Made by a program: the position numbers and the translations under genes | Shown here: piece after piece, positions 1-7,806 of the stretch | Numbering within the stretch: position 1 is the stretch's first letter | Layout: each line of letters opens with the position of its first letter | The notes under the pieces: generated by a model | Databases searched by the model: none | What the model saw: the letters and a program-made list of their open reading frames with translations, nothing else | Told to the model about the DNA's origin: nothing | DNA from: Microbulbifer harenosus | GTDB lineage: Bacteria > Pseudomonadota > Gammaproteobacteria > Pseudomonadales > Cellvibrionaceae | Direction of reading: 5' to 3' | Assembly: GCF_005771435.1 (NCBI RefSeq) | Contig: NZ_VANI01000009.1 | Location: 248,001-312,000 of the forward strand | DNA: 64,000 nt

Positions 1-234
1 CCGCGCAAACGCCGCGAACAGGTAATTGCGGAGGCGGGAATAAATCCGGATAAGCATTCTCCAGTGATCGCTGGCCCAGCCGGGTTGCAAATCGGTGCCG
101 ATCTGCCGGAAACCATTGCCCTGTCGATTCTGGCGGAGTGTCAGGCCGCGCTAAACCAGGGCAGTGGCCGCTCAATGAGTGGCGTACTTGCATCTGATAC
201 GCCACCGCGCTCCATGCAAACCGTCTTCAGTTGA
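1..234 (+). CDS. XdhC family protein, C-terminal end (partial)
   Basis: Only the last 77 codons lie in the window, in frame from base 1 to a TGA at 232-234. The visible segment contains the stretch AGLQIGADLPETIALSILAE, which matches the C-terminal signature of XdhC/CoxF proteins (G-x-IGA-x-PEEIA-x-SI-x-AEI). XdhC proteins bind molybdenum cofactor and help load and sulfurate it for xanthine-dehydrogenase-family molybdoenzymes. The MocA-like nucleotidyltransferase about 530 bases downstream on the same strand supports a molybdenum-hydroxylase maturation role. The last 8 bases overlap the end of the convergent gene on the other strand. Family assignment is good; the start, and any partner enzyme, lie outside the window. 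Confidence 0.8.
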   Translation, partial: PRKRREQVIAEAGINPDKHSPVIAGPAGLQIGADLPETIALSILAECQAALNQGSGRSMSGVLASDTPPRSMQTVFS

Positions 235-565
235 TCGCGTACTGGGCTTGCGGCCCTGTGTCAGCTGCTTCCATATCGAGAAAGAACGACATATAGCGAT
301 GCATGGCGTGAACGGCGGCCAGATCACCTTCCATCGCGATCATCAGCGGTGGGTGAAAGGCAATCAGGTGGGCCATGGCGAGGTGAAAGTCCTCGCAGGG
401 TTCGCTGAGCGCATCCGCGATCACGGATGCAATTCGCTTTGCCGCCATTGACGTGGAGCCATTATCGGTCAGTGCCTTGGTCAGCGATGTGCAGAACCTC
501 TCCCGATGAGGTGCGTGCGGCGCAAAGAGTTCGATAGCGTGATAGATCTGTTGTCCTACTGACAT
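227..565 (-). CDS. Hypothetical protein, 112 aa
   Basis: I do not recognise a family. The ORF starts with ATG behind a strong ribosome-binding site (GGGGGGAA, about 4 bases before the start) and has a normal, mostly helical composition rich in Ala, His and Met, with no signal peptide or membrane segment. It is convergent with the XdhC fragment and overlaps its stop by 8 bases. It is divergent from the short ORF and nucleotidyltransferase at 645-1408. A link to the molybdenum genes is possible only by position. It could be a small cytosolic regulator or accessory protein, but nothing in the sequence shows a function. Confidence 0.6.
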   Translation of the reverse strand: MSVGQQIYHAIELFAPHAPHRERFCTSLTKALTDNGSTSMAAKRIASVIADALSEPCEDFHLAMAHLIAFHPPLMIAMEGDLAAVHAMHRYMSFFLDMEAADTGPQAQYAIN

Positions 566-644
566 GGTGTTCCCCCCAATGAAAATGAGCGGCGCATCCT
601 AGCGGTTGAGACCTCACCAACCTATATGTGATGGGGGCTTTGCC

Positions 645-767
645 ATGAATCCGGTGACATTATTTGTAACCGAGCAGTCACTAGATCTAAAACGCGCCGG
701 AAATTTCACTTGGCTGGAACCGGTACTGCCAGCACCGAAACCAGAACCTAAATATCAGTTCTCATGA
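645..767 (+). CDS. Possible 40-aa protein, stop overlaps the next start
   Basis: An ATG at 645 follows a G-rich stretch (GGGGG at about 633-637) and opens a 40-codon frame ending in TGA at 765-767. The next gene starts at 764, so stop and start overlap as ATGA, the usual arrangement for translational coupling. The peptide is basic to neutral, Pro- and Lys-rich toward the C-terminus, and has no membrane segment. I do not recognise it. It may be a real small protein coupled to the nucleotidyltransferase, or only a leader frame. Confidence 0.4.
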   Translation: MNPVTLFVTEQSLDLKRAGNFTWLEPVLPAPKPEPKYQFS

Positions 768-1408
768 TGGATATGCCGATGACGTCGGAAGCGATCAAAT
801 CCCGATCTATTGCCGCCATGATCATGGCGGCCGGAGAGGGACGGAGATTCGGTGGTTGCAAGCCGCTGGCGACCGTTCATGGAACCTCTCTGGTGCAGAG
901 AATGGTCAAGCAGGTGCGGCATTTGGTGTCGCATACCTGTGTGGTTACCGGTGCCTGGCACACCTCGATCGTTCAGGCGCAGAGGGATGGAGACTTGACC
1001 GACGTAACACTGATTTACAACCCGGCCTGGAAAAATGGCTTGGGACACTCGATTGCCGCAGGCGTATCGCAGTTGGAGCGCGATTTTGATGGGATTTTAA
1101 TTTTGTTGGCTGACCAGGTTGCGATTACCGCCAATGATATTGAAGCCCTGATTGATCAGTTTGAATGGAATAACATCGCTTGCGGTTACTATGCCGGCCG
1201 CCGCGGCGTACCGGCAATTTTCGCAAAAAACAGTTTCCAGCAGCTGAAATCCCTCACGAATGACCGAGGTGCCAAGCGGCTCCTTTACAGTTCGGATGTC
1301 CCTGTCTCCGAATACAATATGCCGGAAGCGTCGGTCGATATTGATACGCAAAAAGATCTCGAGGACTGGGTGCGGATAGCGCCAGCAGCTTTGTATAAAT
1401 CTGTGTGA
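764..1408 (+). CDS. Nucleotidyltransferase family protein (MocA/MobA-like)
   Basis: This 214-aa protein carries the nucleotide-binding signature of the GT-A-fold molybdenum cofactor transferases near its N-terminus: residues AAGEGRRFGG, then a conserved Lys-Pro (CKPL). A conserved Asp-Gln (LLADQV) in the middle corresponds to the metal-binding DQP/DMP region. MocA/MobA enzymes transfer CMP or GMP from the NTP to molybdopterin in the cytosol. With the XdhC homologue just upstream, a CTP:molybdopterin cytidylyltransferase role for a xanthine-dehydrogenase-family enzyme is the likeliest reading, but this is inference. The start could also be the ATG at 767 or 776. The first ATG overlaps the stop of a 40-codon frame. 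A family member of unrelated specificity cannot be excluded. Confidence 0.75.
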   Translation: MMDMPMTSEAIKSRSIAAMIMAAGEGRRFGGCKPLATVHGTSLVQRMVKQVRHLVSHTCVVTGAWHTSIVQAQRDGDLTDVTLIYNPAWKNGLGHSIAAGVSQLERDFDGILILLADQVAITANDIEALIDQFEWNNIACGYYAGRRGVPAIFAKNSFQQLKSLTNDRGAKRLLYSSDVPVSEYNMPEASVDIDTQKDLEDWVRIAPAALYKSV

Positions 1409-1709
1409 AAATAGCGCCTATCTCAAAATGAGAGCAGTTTAATCTCCCATTGAAATTTCCGGGTATTCGATCGCACAGATGTAATAGGTTGCTCAGCGCC
1501 AACGATGTCAGCGACTTCTTGAAGCGGAAGCTCTCCGGATTGCAAAATTCCGCTTTTCTTCTTGGTCTGCTTGTAGTGGTGCCGTTCGGGGCCCCGGCTT
1601 TAAATACCGCTGATTGACGGATCAGGGCGAAAATTTAGCGGTTTTGTCGCTAATTTTCGAGTCGCAGAACATGTAAATTCATTTTTTAAATCACAGTTGG
1701 AGACTTCCT
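1409..1709. other. Intergenic, 301 bases, with a hairpin and one copy of a direct repeat
   Basis: No coding frame of convincing quality. At 1628-1659 an imperfect inverted repeat (arms CGAAAATTTAGCG and CGCTAATTTTCG, one bulged T) could form a hairpin. The left part of it (1624-1647) is repeated at 3262-3285, just after the AraC gene. The position about 50-85 bases before the PEBP gene is suitable for an operator. Confidence 0.5.
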
Positions 1710-2267
1710 GTGCGTCGTTCGATTATTAAACTGACTTTGTCGCTGTCGATCTTTCTGTCCGGTACTGCTTTGGCTGGGACATTCACTTTGGATAGCAAAG
1801 ACATCTCCAATGGTGAATTCATGCCGAAACAGCATGAATTTCAGGGCTTCGGATGTAGTGGTGGCAATAAATCTCCGCAACTTTCCTGGAGTGGAGCGCC
1901 GGAAGGTACCGGAGCCTATGCGTTGATGGTATACGATCCGGATGCGCCCACTGGAAGCGGATGGTGGCACTGGCAACTCGTCAACATTCCTGCTTCGGTA
2001 AATAATCTTGATGCCGGTGCCGGCGACCCGGGAAAGAACTTGTTACCTGCGGGCAGCATCAATATCACCAATGACTACGGTGCTAAAGGCTTCGGAGGCG
2101 CTTGCCCACCAAAAGGTCACGGTGTACACCGTTATCAATTTACTCTGTATGCGCTGTCGAAAAAGTTGACGCTGCCTGAAGGGGCTTCTGGCGCATTGAC
2201 TGGCTACATGGTTAAAGCTCACTCGCTGGCTACAGCAAAAATTGAGGCTTTGTACGAGCGCAAGTGA
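1710..2267 (+). CDS. YbhB/YbcL family PEBP-fold protein, secreted
   Basis: This 185-aa protein starts with GTG behind GGAG. It has a clear Sec signal peptide (basic MRRSIIK, hydrophobic core, predicted cleavage after the Ala-Leu-Ala near residue 22). The mature part follows the Raf-kinase-inhibitor-like/PEBP family: KSPQLSW, then VYDPDAPTGSGWWHW with the conserved Asp-Pro-Asp-Ala-Pro and the His of the WHW motif, and later GVHRYQF. The length is normal for the family. Bacterial YbhB/YbcL proteins are periplasmic or cytosolic and their biochemical role is largely unsettled. The next gene on the same strand is an AraC regulator, and a 24-bp repeat occurs before this gene and after the regulator, hinting at a regulatory link. 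Confidence 0.9.
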   Translation: MRRSIIKLTLSLSIFLSGTALAGTFTLDSKDISNGEFMPKQHEFQGFGCSGGNKSPQLSWSGAPEGTGAYALMVYDPDAPTGSGWWHWQLVNIPASVNNLDAGAGDPGKNLLPAGSINITNDYGAKGFGGACPPKGHGVHRYQFTLYALSKKLTLPEGASGALTGYMVKAHSLATAKIEALYERK

Positions 2268-2307
2268 TCGGCCGTCATCTGGTATGTTTGTAGCGCAGAC
2301 TAAATTT

Positions 2308-2349
2308 GGCGTCTTAAATACTGTTAGAATGTGTAAAACTTAAGACGCC
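2308..2349. repeat. Perfect 10-bp inverted repeat, 22-base spacer
   Basis: Arms GGCGTCTTAA (2308-2317) and TTAAGACGCC (2340-2349) lie between the PEBP gene and the AraC gene. No T tract follows, so it is a poor intrinsic terminator. It may be an operator or a weak transcription boundary. Confidence 0.5.
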
Positions 2350-2414
2350 TCCGATTTGATTAATAATCAATAAAGGCTGGTGGACGTTATGCCAATGGAT
2401 GAATAGGAAGCGCT

Positions 2415-3263
2415 GTGGTTTCAGTTAATCTAAATTCTCAAGCATGCCTCTCGTATGAAAAACTAAAGGAGCTGGCCAAAGGTGCCGTCGATACTCACTC
2501 TGATTTACCTTTTTCTGTCTATTCTTCGGTCAAAGAACAGCGTTTGGCCAATGTGCCAGTCATCAGGCCGCTGTTAATCTTTATCCTCGGTGGTACCAAG
2601 CTACTAGGAAAGGAGCGGGAAAAGTGTCCTGCCGGCAGCTTTGTCTTTCTCTCCAATAGTCCCGATGTGGATATGAGAAATATTCCGAGTAGCAGGAATG
2701 ATGGATATTTTGCTGTGCTGCTGGAATTTGACTACGCGGATTTTAGTCAGTTCAGGCATAAACCGAAAAGTACTAAAAGGTACTTTCTGGGCGAGATCAA
2801 CAAGCCGTTGAGTATCGCTCTTGCACAATTCATTGAGTTTTCGACCCAAGTGCCCAAAGGTGCGCTGAAGTTTCGTAAACAAGAACTTTTGAATCTTATT
2901 TATTTGTCTGGTCACGAAGAAGTATGTGGCATCGCCGAGCCGCCGAGCTTAAGTCACCAAGTGTATGAAATTATTAATCAGAATATTGCTGATGATTGGG
3001 GCGTAGAGCGCCTATGTACCTTGCTGTGTATGAGTGAATCGACATTGCGGCGCAAGTTGAAGGCCGAAAAAACCAGTGTGCAGGACATTAAAAATAGAAC
3101 CAAACTTGGCTTTGGGCTGCATTTGGTTCAAAGCACTATCGAGCCTATCGGACTTATCGCAGAACGTTGTGGGTACCAATCTCAATCGCGCTTTACTGAC
3201 CAATTCAAAATGCTGTTCGGCATGACACCGAGTGATTTGAGAAAGACTCGTAAGATGGATTAG
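2415..3263 (+). CDS. AraC family transcriptional regulator
   Basis: This 282-aa protein starts with GTG behind AGGAAG. The N-terminal two-thirds (about residues 1-175) is a variable sensing domain. The C-terminal 100 residues form the AraC double helix-turn-helix: first helix pair around LCMSESTLRRKLKAE, second around IAERCGYQSQSRFTDQFKML, followed by the characteristic FGMTPSDLRK ending. The domain order is that of one-component activators. The effector cannot be read from the sequence. The most natural target is the upstream secreted PEBP-fold gene or the gene itself, since a 24-bp sequence before the PEBP gene recurs at this gene's stop codon. Codon use is somewhat more AT-rich than in most neighbouring genes. 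Confidence 0.92.
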   Translation: MVSVNLNSQACLSYEKLKELAKGAVDTHSDLPFSVYSSVKEQRLANVPVIRPLLIFILGGTKLLGKEREKCPAGSFVFLSNSPDVDMRNIPSSRNDGYFAVLLEFDYADFSQFRHKPKSTKRYFLGEINKPLSIALAQFIEFSTQVPKGALKFRKQELLNLIYLSGHEEVCGIAEPPSLSHQVYEIINQNIADDWGVERLCTLLCMSESTLRRKLKAEKTSVQDIKNRTKLGFGLHLVQSTIEPIGLIAERCGYQSQSRFTDQFKMLFGMTPSDLRKTRKMD

Positions 3264-3285
3264 GGCGAAAACTTGACGGTTTTGT
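3262..3285 (+). repeat. 24-bp direct repeat, second copy (first at 1624-1647)
   Basis: The two copies agree at 21 of 24 positions (both start AGGGCGAAAA and end GGTTTTGT). This copy begins within the stop codon of the AraC gene. They could be operators for the AraC protein, or scars of a small duplication carrying the two genes. Confidence 0.5.
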
Positions 3286-3387
3286 GGGTGCTGGGCGCTG
3301 CCAGTTCCTTCTAATATAGTCAGTGCTCATGTGGTCGCCACTCAGATGCAACCACATTTTGTTGCCAATCTAGAAGGAAGAATACAT

Positions 3388-3453
3388 ATGAAATATGTCG
3401 CTGTTAGCCAGCACTGGGGGAGGGGTATTCAATCTCTACAATGTAGTAAGTAA
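3388..3453 (+). other. Tiny ORF (21 aa) with strong ribosome-binding site
   Basis: ATG at 3388 is preceded by AGAAGGAAG at a good distance and opens a 21-codon frame that runs antisense into the 3' end of greB. It may be a leader peptide or the start of a decayed gene. I do not claim a function. Confidence 0.2.
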
Positions 3454-3916
3454 CCCTCTGCTCCATTTGCTGGATCTCAATTTCATCATCCAGTCGCTTG
3501 CCGAGCAGGGCGCGGGCGACAGGGGAGTCCATGGAAATCAGGCCTTCCTTAACGTTGAATTCATCCGGGCCAACGATGCGGTATTTCACTTCTACACCAT
3601 GCTCGTCTTCCAGAGTCACCCAGGCGCCGAAGAATATTTTTTCCCGGTCGTCGGGAATACGGTCGACCACGGTAATTTCTTCCAGGCGCTTGGTGAGGAA
3701 GCGCACCCGGCTGTCGATTTCCCGCAGTCTTTTCTTGCCGTAGATGTAGTCAGCATTTTCGCTGCGGTCCCCCAATTTGGCGGCATCGCTGACTGCCTGT
3801 GTAACGCGCGGCCGTTCCACTTCCCATAATTGCTTTACTTCCGCACGCATGCGGCGCGCGCCTTCCGGTGTGATGTAGCGCGAACCGCGAGGCCGCGGCG
3901 GTCTCCAGCGCCCCAT
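3404..3916 (-). CDS. greB: Transcription elongation factor GreB
   Basis: This 170-aa protein has the two-domain Gre layout. An N-terminal coiled coil (about residues 15-90) carries the conserved GDRSENADYIYGKKRLREID tip sequence, whose acidic residues enter the RNA polymerase secondary channel. A C-terminal FKBP-like globular domain ends in ARALLGKRLDDEIEI. The YIYGKKRLREID form is typical of GreB rather than GreA. It rescues backtracked RNA polymerase by stimulating transcript cleavage. The start codon shares a base with the TGA of the upstream S9 peptidase (TGATG), and GGGAGG lies inside the peptidase's last codons, so translation is probably coupled. The N-terminus has a short extra basic stretch (MGRWRPPRPRGS), common in GreB. 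Confidence 0.95.
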   Translation of the reverse strand: MGRWRPPRPRGSRYITPEGARRMRAEVKQLWEVERPRVTQAVSDAAKLGDRSENADYIYGKKRLREIDSRVRFLTKRLEEITVVDRIPDDREKIFFGAWVTLEDEHGVEVKYRIVGPDEFNVKEGLISMDSPVARALLGKRLDDEIEIQQMEQRVTYYIVEIEYPSPSAG

Positions 3917-5889
3917 CAGCAGACCTCCCGCAGATTGTCGATCTTGATTCCCGTTCCCGGGGTGGGCAGCGGAAAACCGAATATCCGGCTGTAAAACTCC
4001 AGTTCACCTTCAAGCGCCAGCTTAATGCTGTCGGCGCCGCGAAAGCCGTGGCCCTCATCTTCGAAGGTGATGTAGGCCACCGGAATACCACGGGTACGCA
4101 GTGCGGCCACCATGGTTTCTGCCTGGTCCGGCGGTACCACTTTGTCTTCCATACCCTGGAAGAAGATCACCGGGCAATCCAATTGCTCAATGTGATTAAT
4201 CGGCGAGCGGGCGCGGTACACAGCCTCTGCTTCGGGCCAGGGGCCGACCAGTTTGTCCAGATAGCGGGATTCGAATTTGTGGGTGTCGCGGGCAAGCGTG
4301 GTCAGGTCGCCGATACCGTAGTGGCTGGCTCCGGCGGAAAAGGTGTCGTGGAAGGTCAGTGCCGCCAACACGGTATAACCGCCGGCGCTGCCCCCTTTGA
4401 TCAGCAAACGCTCTGGATCGGCGAGGCCCTGTTGCACCAGGTATTCCGCGCCGGCACACACGTCTTCCACATCGAGGATTCCCCATTGGCCCTGCAGGCG
4501 GTCGCGGTATTTGCGACCGTAGCCGGTGCTGCCGGAGTAGTTGACATCGAGGATGGCGAAACCGCGGCTGGTCCAGTACTGCACCTTGAGGTTGAGTCCG
4601 GCTGAGGTGGCGCCCGTTGGGCCACCGTGGCCGAACACAATCAGCGGCGGTTTTTCACCTTCTGGCGCAGTGTAGGTAGGGCTGCAGGGTGGGTAGTAAA
4701 AGGCGTGTACCACGCGATCCTTATGTTCAAATACGATGGTTTGTGCACGGGAAAACCAGCTGGTTTCCACTGGCGCGGCACTGCTGCTGGCAATGGTGGT
4801 GAAACGGTTGCTGTCGGCCTGGTACATCACCACAGATGGAAAGTCCGCGGTACCGCTGCTGATGAAGAGGGCGCGGTCGCCGGTACAGTGGATGCTTTCA
4901 AAGTCGCAGCCACTGTGCTCGAGCAGCTGCGGTTGACTGGTGTTCAGGTCCAACAGCGCCAGCTGCCAGCGGCCGCTCCGGGTGAAGGTGCAGAAGATTC
5001 GCGCATCATCGAGAAAACCGTAGGTGGACATCCCGAATACCCACTGCGGGGTAGCGAATTCGGCGTCGAGATCCCACAGGGGTTGGTCGCTGCCTGCGAG
5101 ATAAATATTCCACCAGTTGTTTTTATCGGAGATGTAGTACAACTGGCCGCTCGGAGACCATTGGGGCTGAAAAATGGATTCCCGGTTGCCGCCGGCAATG
5201 TGGCGGGCTTTGGCAACTGCGCCGGTTTCATCCAGTTCAGCCAACATCAATTCGGTGGCGTCCCAGGGCATGTCCGGGTGGTGCCACTGCAGAAAGCTCA
5301 GCTGCAGTCCATCCGGACTCAGTGCCGGATTGGAATAGAAATCCGCGCCCTCAGCGAGCACGGTGATTCTGCCGAACTCCTCTCCCTGCTCGCGATCAAG
5401 CGCAATGGCGATCAGGCGCGCGACGGCCTCGCATCCGGATTCACTTTCTTCTTCCTGCACGCAGATCAGGCGGTTTCTGCGCTGGTCCAGCTGCAGGTCG
5501 GCGAAGTGCCAGGGGCCAGCCGGTGTGACGGGTTCGGGGATATCACTGCCCGGGGCGATGCGGTAGATGCGCTGGTCGGCGGCGAGCACAAAATAGACAT
5601 ACCCGTTGCCAACGGTGTAGACGCCGCCACCGTATTCGTGCGCCTTGGTGCGGGCGCCGAGTGGCGCGGGGATAAGATCCCTGGGCGCAGGCTTTTCACT
5701 GTCGAGGTCGTATTCCACCAGCACCGAGCGGCCTTTTTCCGCGGGGCGGGACTCCAGCCAGTAGGCTTTACCGTCAAACAGACGCGCTTCACTCAGGCGC
5801 ACATTGCCAGCGGTGAGCAGGTCGGCGCTGATATTTGAGGCCCAGCTGCCGTAGGGCGCGATTTGTTTCTGTGGCGAAGTGTTGGGCAT
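3916..5889 (-). CDS. S9 family peptidase (prolyl oligopeptidase/dipeptidyl peptidase type)
   Basis: This protein is about 657 aa. The N-terminal half is a WD/beta-propeller-like region with repeated strand pairs. The C-terminal alpha/beta hydrolase carries the catalytic triad: Ser in KGGSAGGYT, Asp in GMEDKVVPPDQ and His in DEGHGFRG. The layout is that of S9C-type peptidases, which cleave oligopeptides or dipeptides from short peptides. No signal peptide is visible, so it is probably cytosolic. I prefer the ATG at 5889 (MPNTSPQKQ); a TTG at 5901 in the same frame would add four residues. The stop overlaps the greB start by one base. The exact peptide specificity cannot be read. Confidence 0.9.
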   Translation of the reverse strand: MPNTSPQKQIAPYGSWASNISADLLTAGNVRLSEARLFDGKAYWLESRPAEKGRSVLVEYDLDSEKPAPRDLIPAPLGARTKAHEYGGGVYTVGNGYVYFVLAADQRIYRIAPGSDIPEPVTPAGPWHFADLQLDQRRNRLICVQEEESESGCEAVARLIAIALDREQGEEFGRITVLAEGADFYSNPALSPDGLQLSFLQWHHPDMPWDATELMLAELDETGAVAKARHIAGGNRESIFQPQWSPSGQLYYISDKNNWWNIYLAGSDQPLWDLDAEFATPQWVFGMSTYGFLDDARIFCTFTRSGRWQLALLDLNTSQPQLLEHSGCDFESIHCTGDRALFISSGTADFPSVVMYQADSNRFTTIASSSAAPVETSWFSRAQTIVFEHKDRVVHAFYYPPCSPTYTAPEGEKPPLIVFGHGGPTGATSAGLNLKVQYWTSRGFAILDVNYSGSTGYGRKYRDRLQGQWGILDVEDVCAGAEYLVQQGLADPERLLIKGGSAGGYTVLAALTFHDTFSAGASHYGIGDLTTLARDTHKFESRYLDKLVGPWPEAEAVYRARSPINHIEQLDCPVIFFQGMEDKVVPPDQAETMVAALRTRGIPVAYITFEDEGHGFRGADSIKLALEGELEFYSRIFGFPLPTPGTGIKIDNLREVC

Positions 5890-6107
5890 AGCGGCGGTCA
5901 ACGTCTCTGGTGATCGGAAGTGGATTTTCTAAGGACGCATTTTACGCCCGCGTTTAGTGATAACAATGGGCGGACGGTATTTATGCGTTCCCCGGCCTGG
6001 TTTCAGTCTGAACAAAAGATACCCGCTTCGCAAAATGCGGCTGCTAATCTTTTACGGCGGCACACCGCACACGCGAGCACGGAGAAGAGCAGGGCAGGGA
6101 GCGGGAC

Positions 6108-7589
6108 ATGCAGGCGTTACTTGATGGGTTGAGCTCGGTAATCAATGTCGGCAACCACATTGCCTGGGGTGGCATCGGTGGTATCTGGTGGCTGGGTATC
6201 CTGATTGCGGCGCTGTTACCTGCCGGAGTGTATTTCACGGTGCGCACCGGGTTTGTGCAGATCCGCGCCTTTGGCCATATGGTCAATGTAATGGCGCGGA
6301 GTTTTCGCAAGGAACACGATGATTCCGTGTCCTCATTTCAGGCATTTGCCACCAGTGCCGCAGCGCGGGTGGGTACCGGCAATATTGCCGGTGTCGCGGT
6401 GGCCATTACCACTGGCGGTCCTGGTGCCATTTTCTGGATGTGGATGGTGGCGCTGGTGGGCATGGCCACCAGTTTTATCGAAAACACTCTTGCGCAGACG
6501 TTTAAGGAGCGGGGGGAAGTTCACGGAACCTTTCGCGGCGGCCCCGCGTATTACATCGATAAAGGGCTGGGCAAGAAGTGGAAGTGGTTGTCCGTGGTGT
6601 ATTCCGTGTTCCTGATTTTCTGTTTCGGATTTTTTTTCAACGCTGTTCAGGCCAACGCCATGGCGGAAGCGATACATGCGGCGTGGGGGATCAATCCATT
6701 GCTGATCGGTGCGGCGATTGCGCTGGTGGCAGCGCTGGTGGTGTTCGGCGGCATCCAATCCATCGGTCGCTTTGCAGGCGTTGTAGTCCCGGTTATGGCG
6801 CTCTGTTACATCGCCGTCGCCCTGTATATTGTGGCGATCAACCTCACCCGTATGCCGGAGGTGTTCGGATTAATTTTCCGCAGTGCTTTCGGCTTGCAGG
6901 AAATAGGGGCAGGCACCTTTGGTGCGGTGGTGGCCAACGGTATTAAGCGCGGGCTGTTTTCCAATGAAGCCGGGATGGGATCGTCTCCCAATGTTGGCGC
7001 GGCGGCAGATGTAAAACACCCGGTAGTGCAGGGCTATGTGCAGATGGCGTCGGTATTTCTCGACACGTTCATGATTTGTACTGCTACTGCAGCGATTATT
7101 CTGCTGAGCAATGTGGAACTGAGCAGCGCCACAGAAGGGGTAACCCTGACCCAGACGGCGCTGGCCAGTGAGGTGGGCCCCTGGGGAAACAGCTTTGTGG
7201 CGATAGCACTGCTGTTTTTTGCCTTTACGTCCCTCATCGCCAACTACTACTACGCGGAAACCAATATCTTTTACCTCTGGCATACCCGCACGTCGATTTT
7301 CTGTTACCGGGCGCTGTACCTTTGTTTCATCCTGTTCGGGGCCTGGGTAGCGTATAGCGGTAGTTCCGACAACTTTGCGCTGCTGTGGAATATGGCTGAT
7401 ATGTCTATGGGGTTTATGGCGTCTGCCAATCTACTGGCCATTCTACTGCTCTCCGGTGTGGCAATTCGCGTATTCGCGGATTACGAGACACAGCGACGCA
7501 ATGGGATTGCAGAGCCGGTATTCGACGCCCGCCAGCATCCGATACACGGGGTAGAGATTGAGGTCTGGACACCGGAGTCCAAACCCTGA
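6108..7589 (+). CDS. Alanine/glycine:cation symporter (AGCS family)
   Basis: This 493-aa polytopic inner-membrane protein has about 10-11 hydrophobic segments. Family hallmarks are visible: SSFQAFATSAAARVGTGNIAG near residue 80, GGPGAIFWMW, and IKRGLFSNEAGMGSSPN around residue 285. These AGCS motifs line the substrate and Na+ sites of proteins such as AgcS and AlsT. The protein takes up alanine or glycine with Na+ (or H+). The start ATG has GGGAGCGGG upstream. It is divergent from the S9 peptidase with a 218-base gap. I searched that gap for a glycine riboswitch and did not find a convincing one. The substrate preference is inferred from the family only. Confidence 0.93.
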   Translation: MQALLDGLSSVINVGNHIAWGGIGGIWWLGILIAALLPAGVYFTVRTGFVQIRAFGHMVNVMARSFRKEHDDSVSSFQAFATSAAARVGTGNIAGVAVAITTGGPGAIFWMWMVALVGMATSFIENTLAQTFKERGEVHGTFRGGPAYYIDKGLGKKWKWLSVVYSVFLIFCFGFFFNAVQANAMAEAIHAAWGINPLLIGAAIALVAALVVFGGIQSIGRFAGVVVPVMALCYIAVALYIVAINLTRMPEVFGLIFRSAFGLQEIGAGTFGAVVANGIKRGLFSNEAGMGSSPNVGAAADVKHPVVQGYVQMASVFLDTFMICTATAAIILLSNVELSSATEGVTLTQTALASEVGPWGNSFVAIALLFFAFTSLIANYYYAETNIFYLWHTRTSIFCYRALYLCFILFGAWVAYSGSSDNFALLWNMADMSMGFMASANLLAILLLSGVAIRVFADYETQRRNGIAEPVFDARQHPIHGVEIEVWTPESKP

Positions 7590-7806
7590 TTGAAGAGGCG
7601 CAGTCTTTGCCGTCAATCACTTCCCGTGACGTGGTATCGGGTTCCGGATGCGATGGCGTTAGCGATCACCTTGTGATGCCCGTTGCCATTTTGTCATTCG
7701 CCGTTGACTGGCCGGCTGTCTGAGAACCAGTGCGCACACCGCTCAAGGGGAATCTTTTACTCTCACGCCTTCCTATATCCAGCAAGCCCTGTGCAGTGAG
7801 CTCCCG

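Noticed and set aside
4627..5838. 403-codon plus-strand frame opposite the S9 peptidase
   Set aside because: Shadow of the peptidase, which has a complete catalytic triad on the other strand.
5902..6107. Glycine riboswitch before the AGCS symporter
   Set aside because: No tandem glycine-aptamer pattern found.
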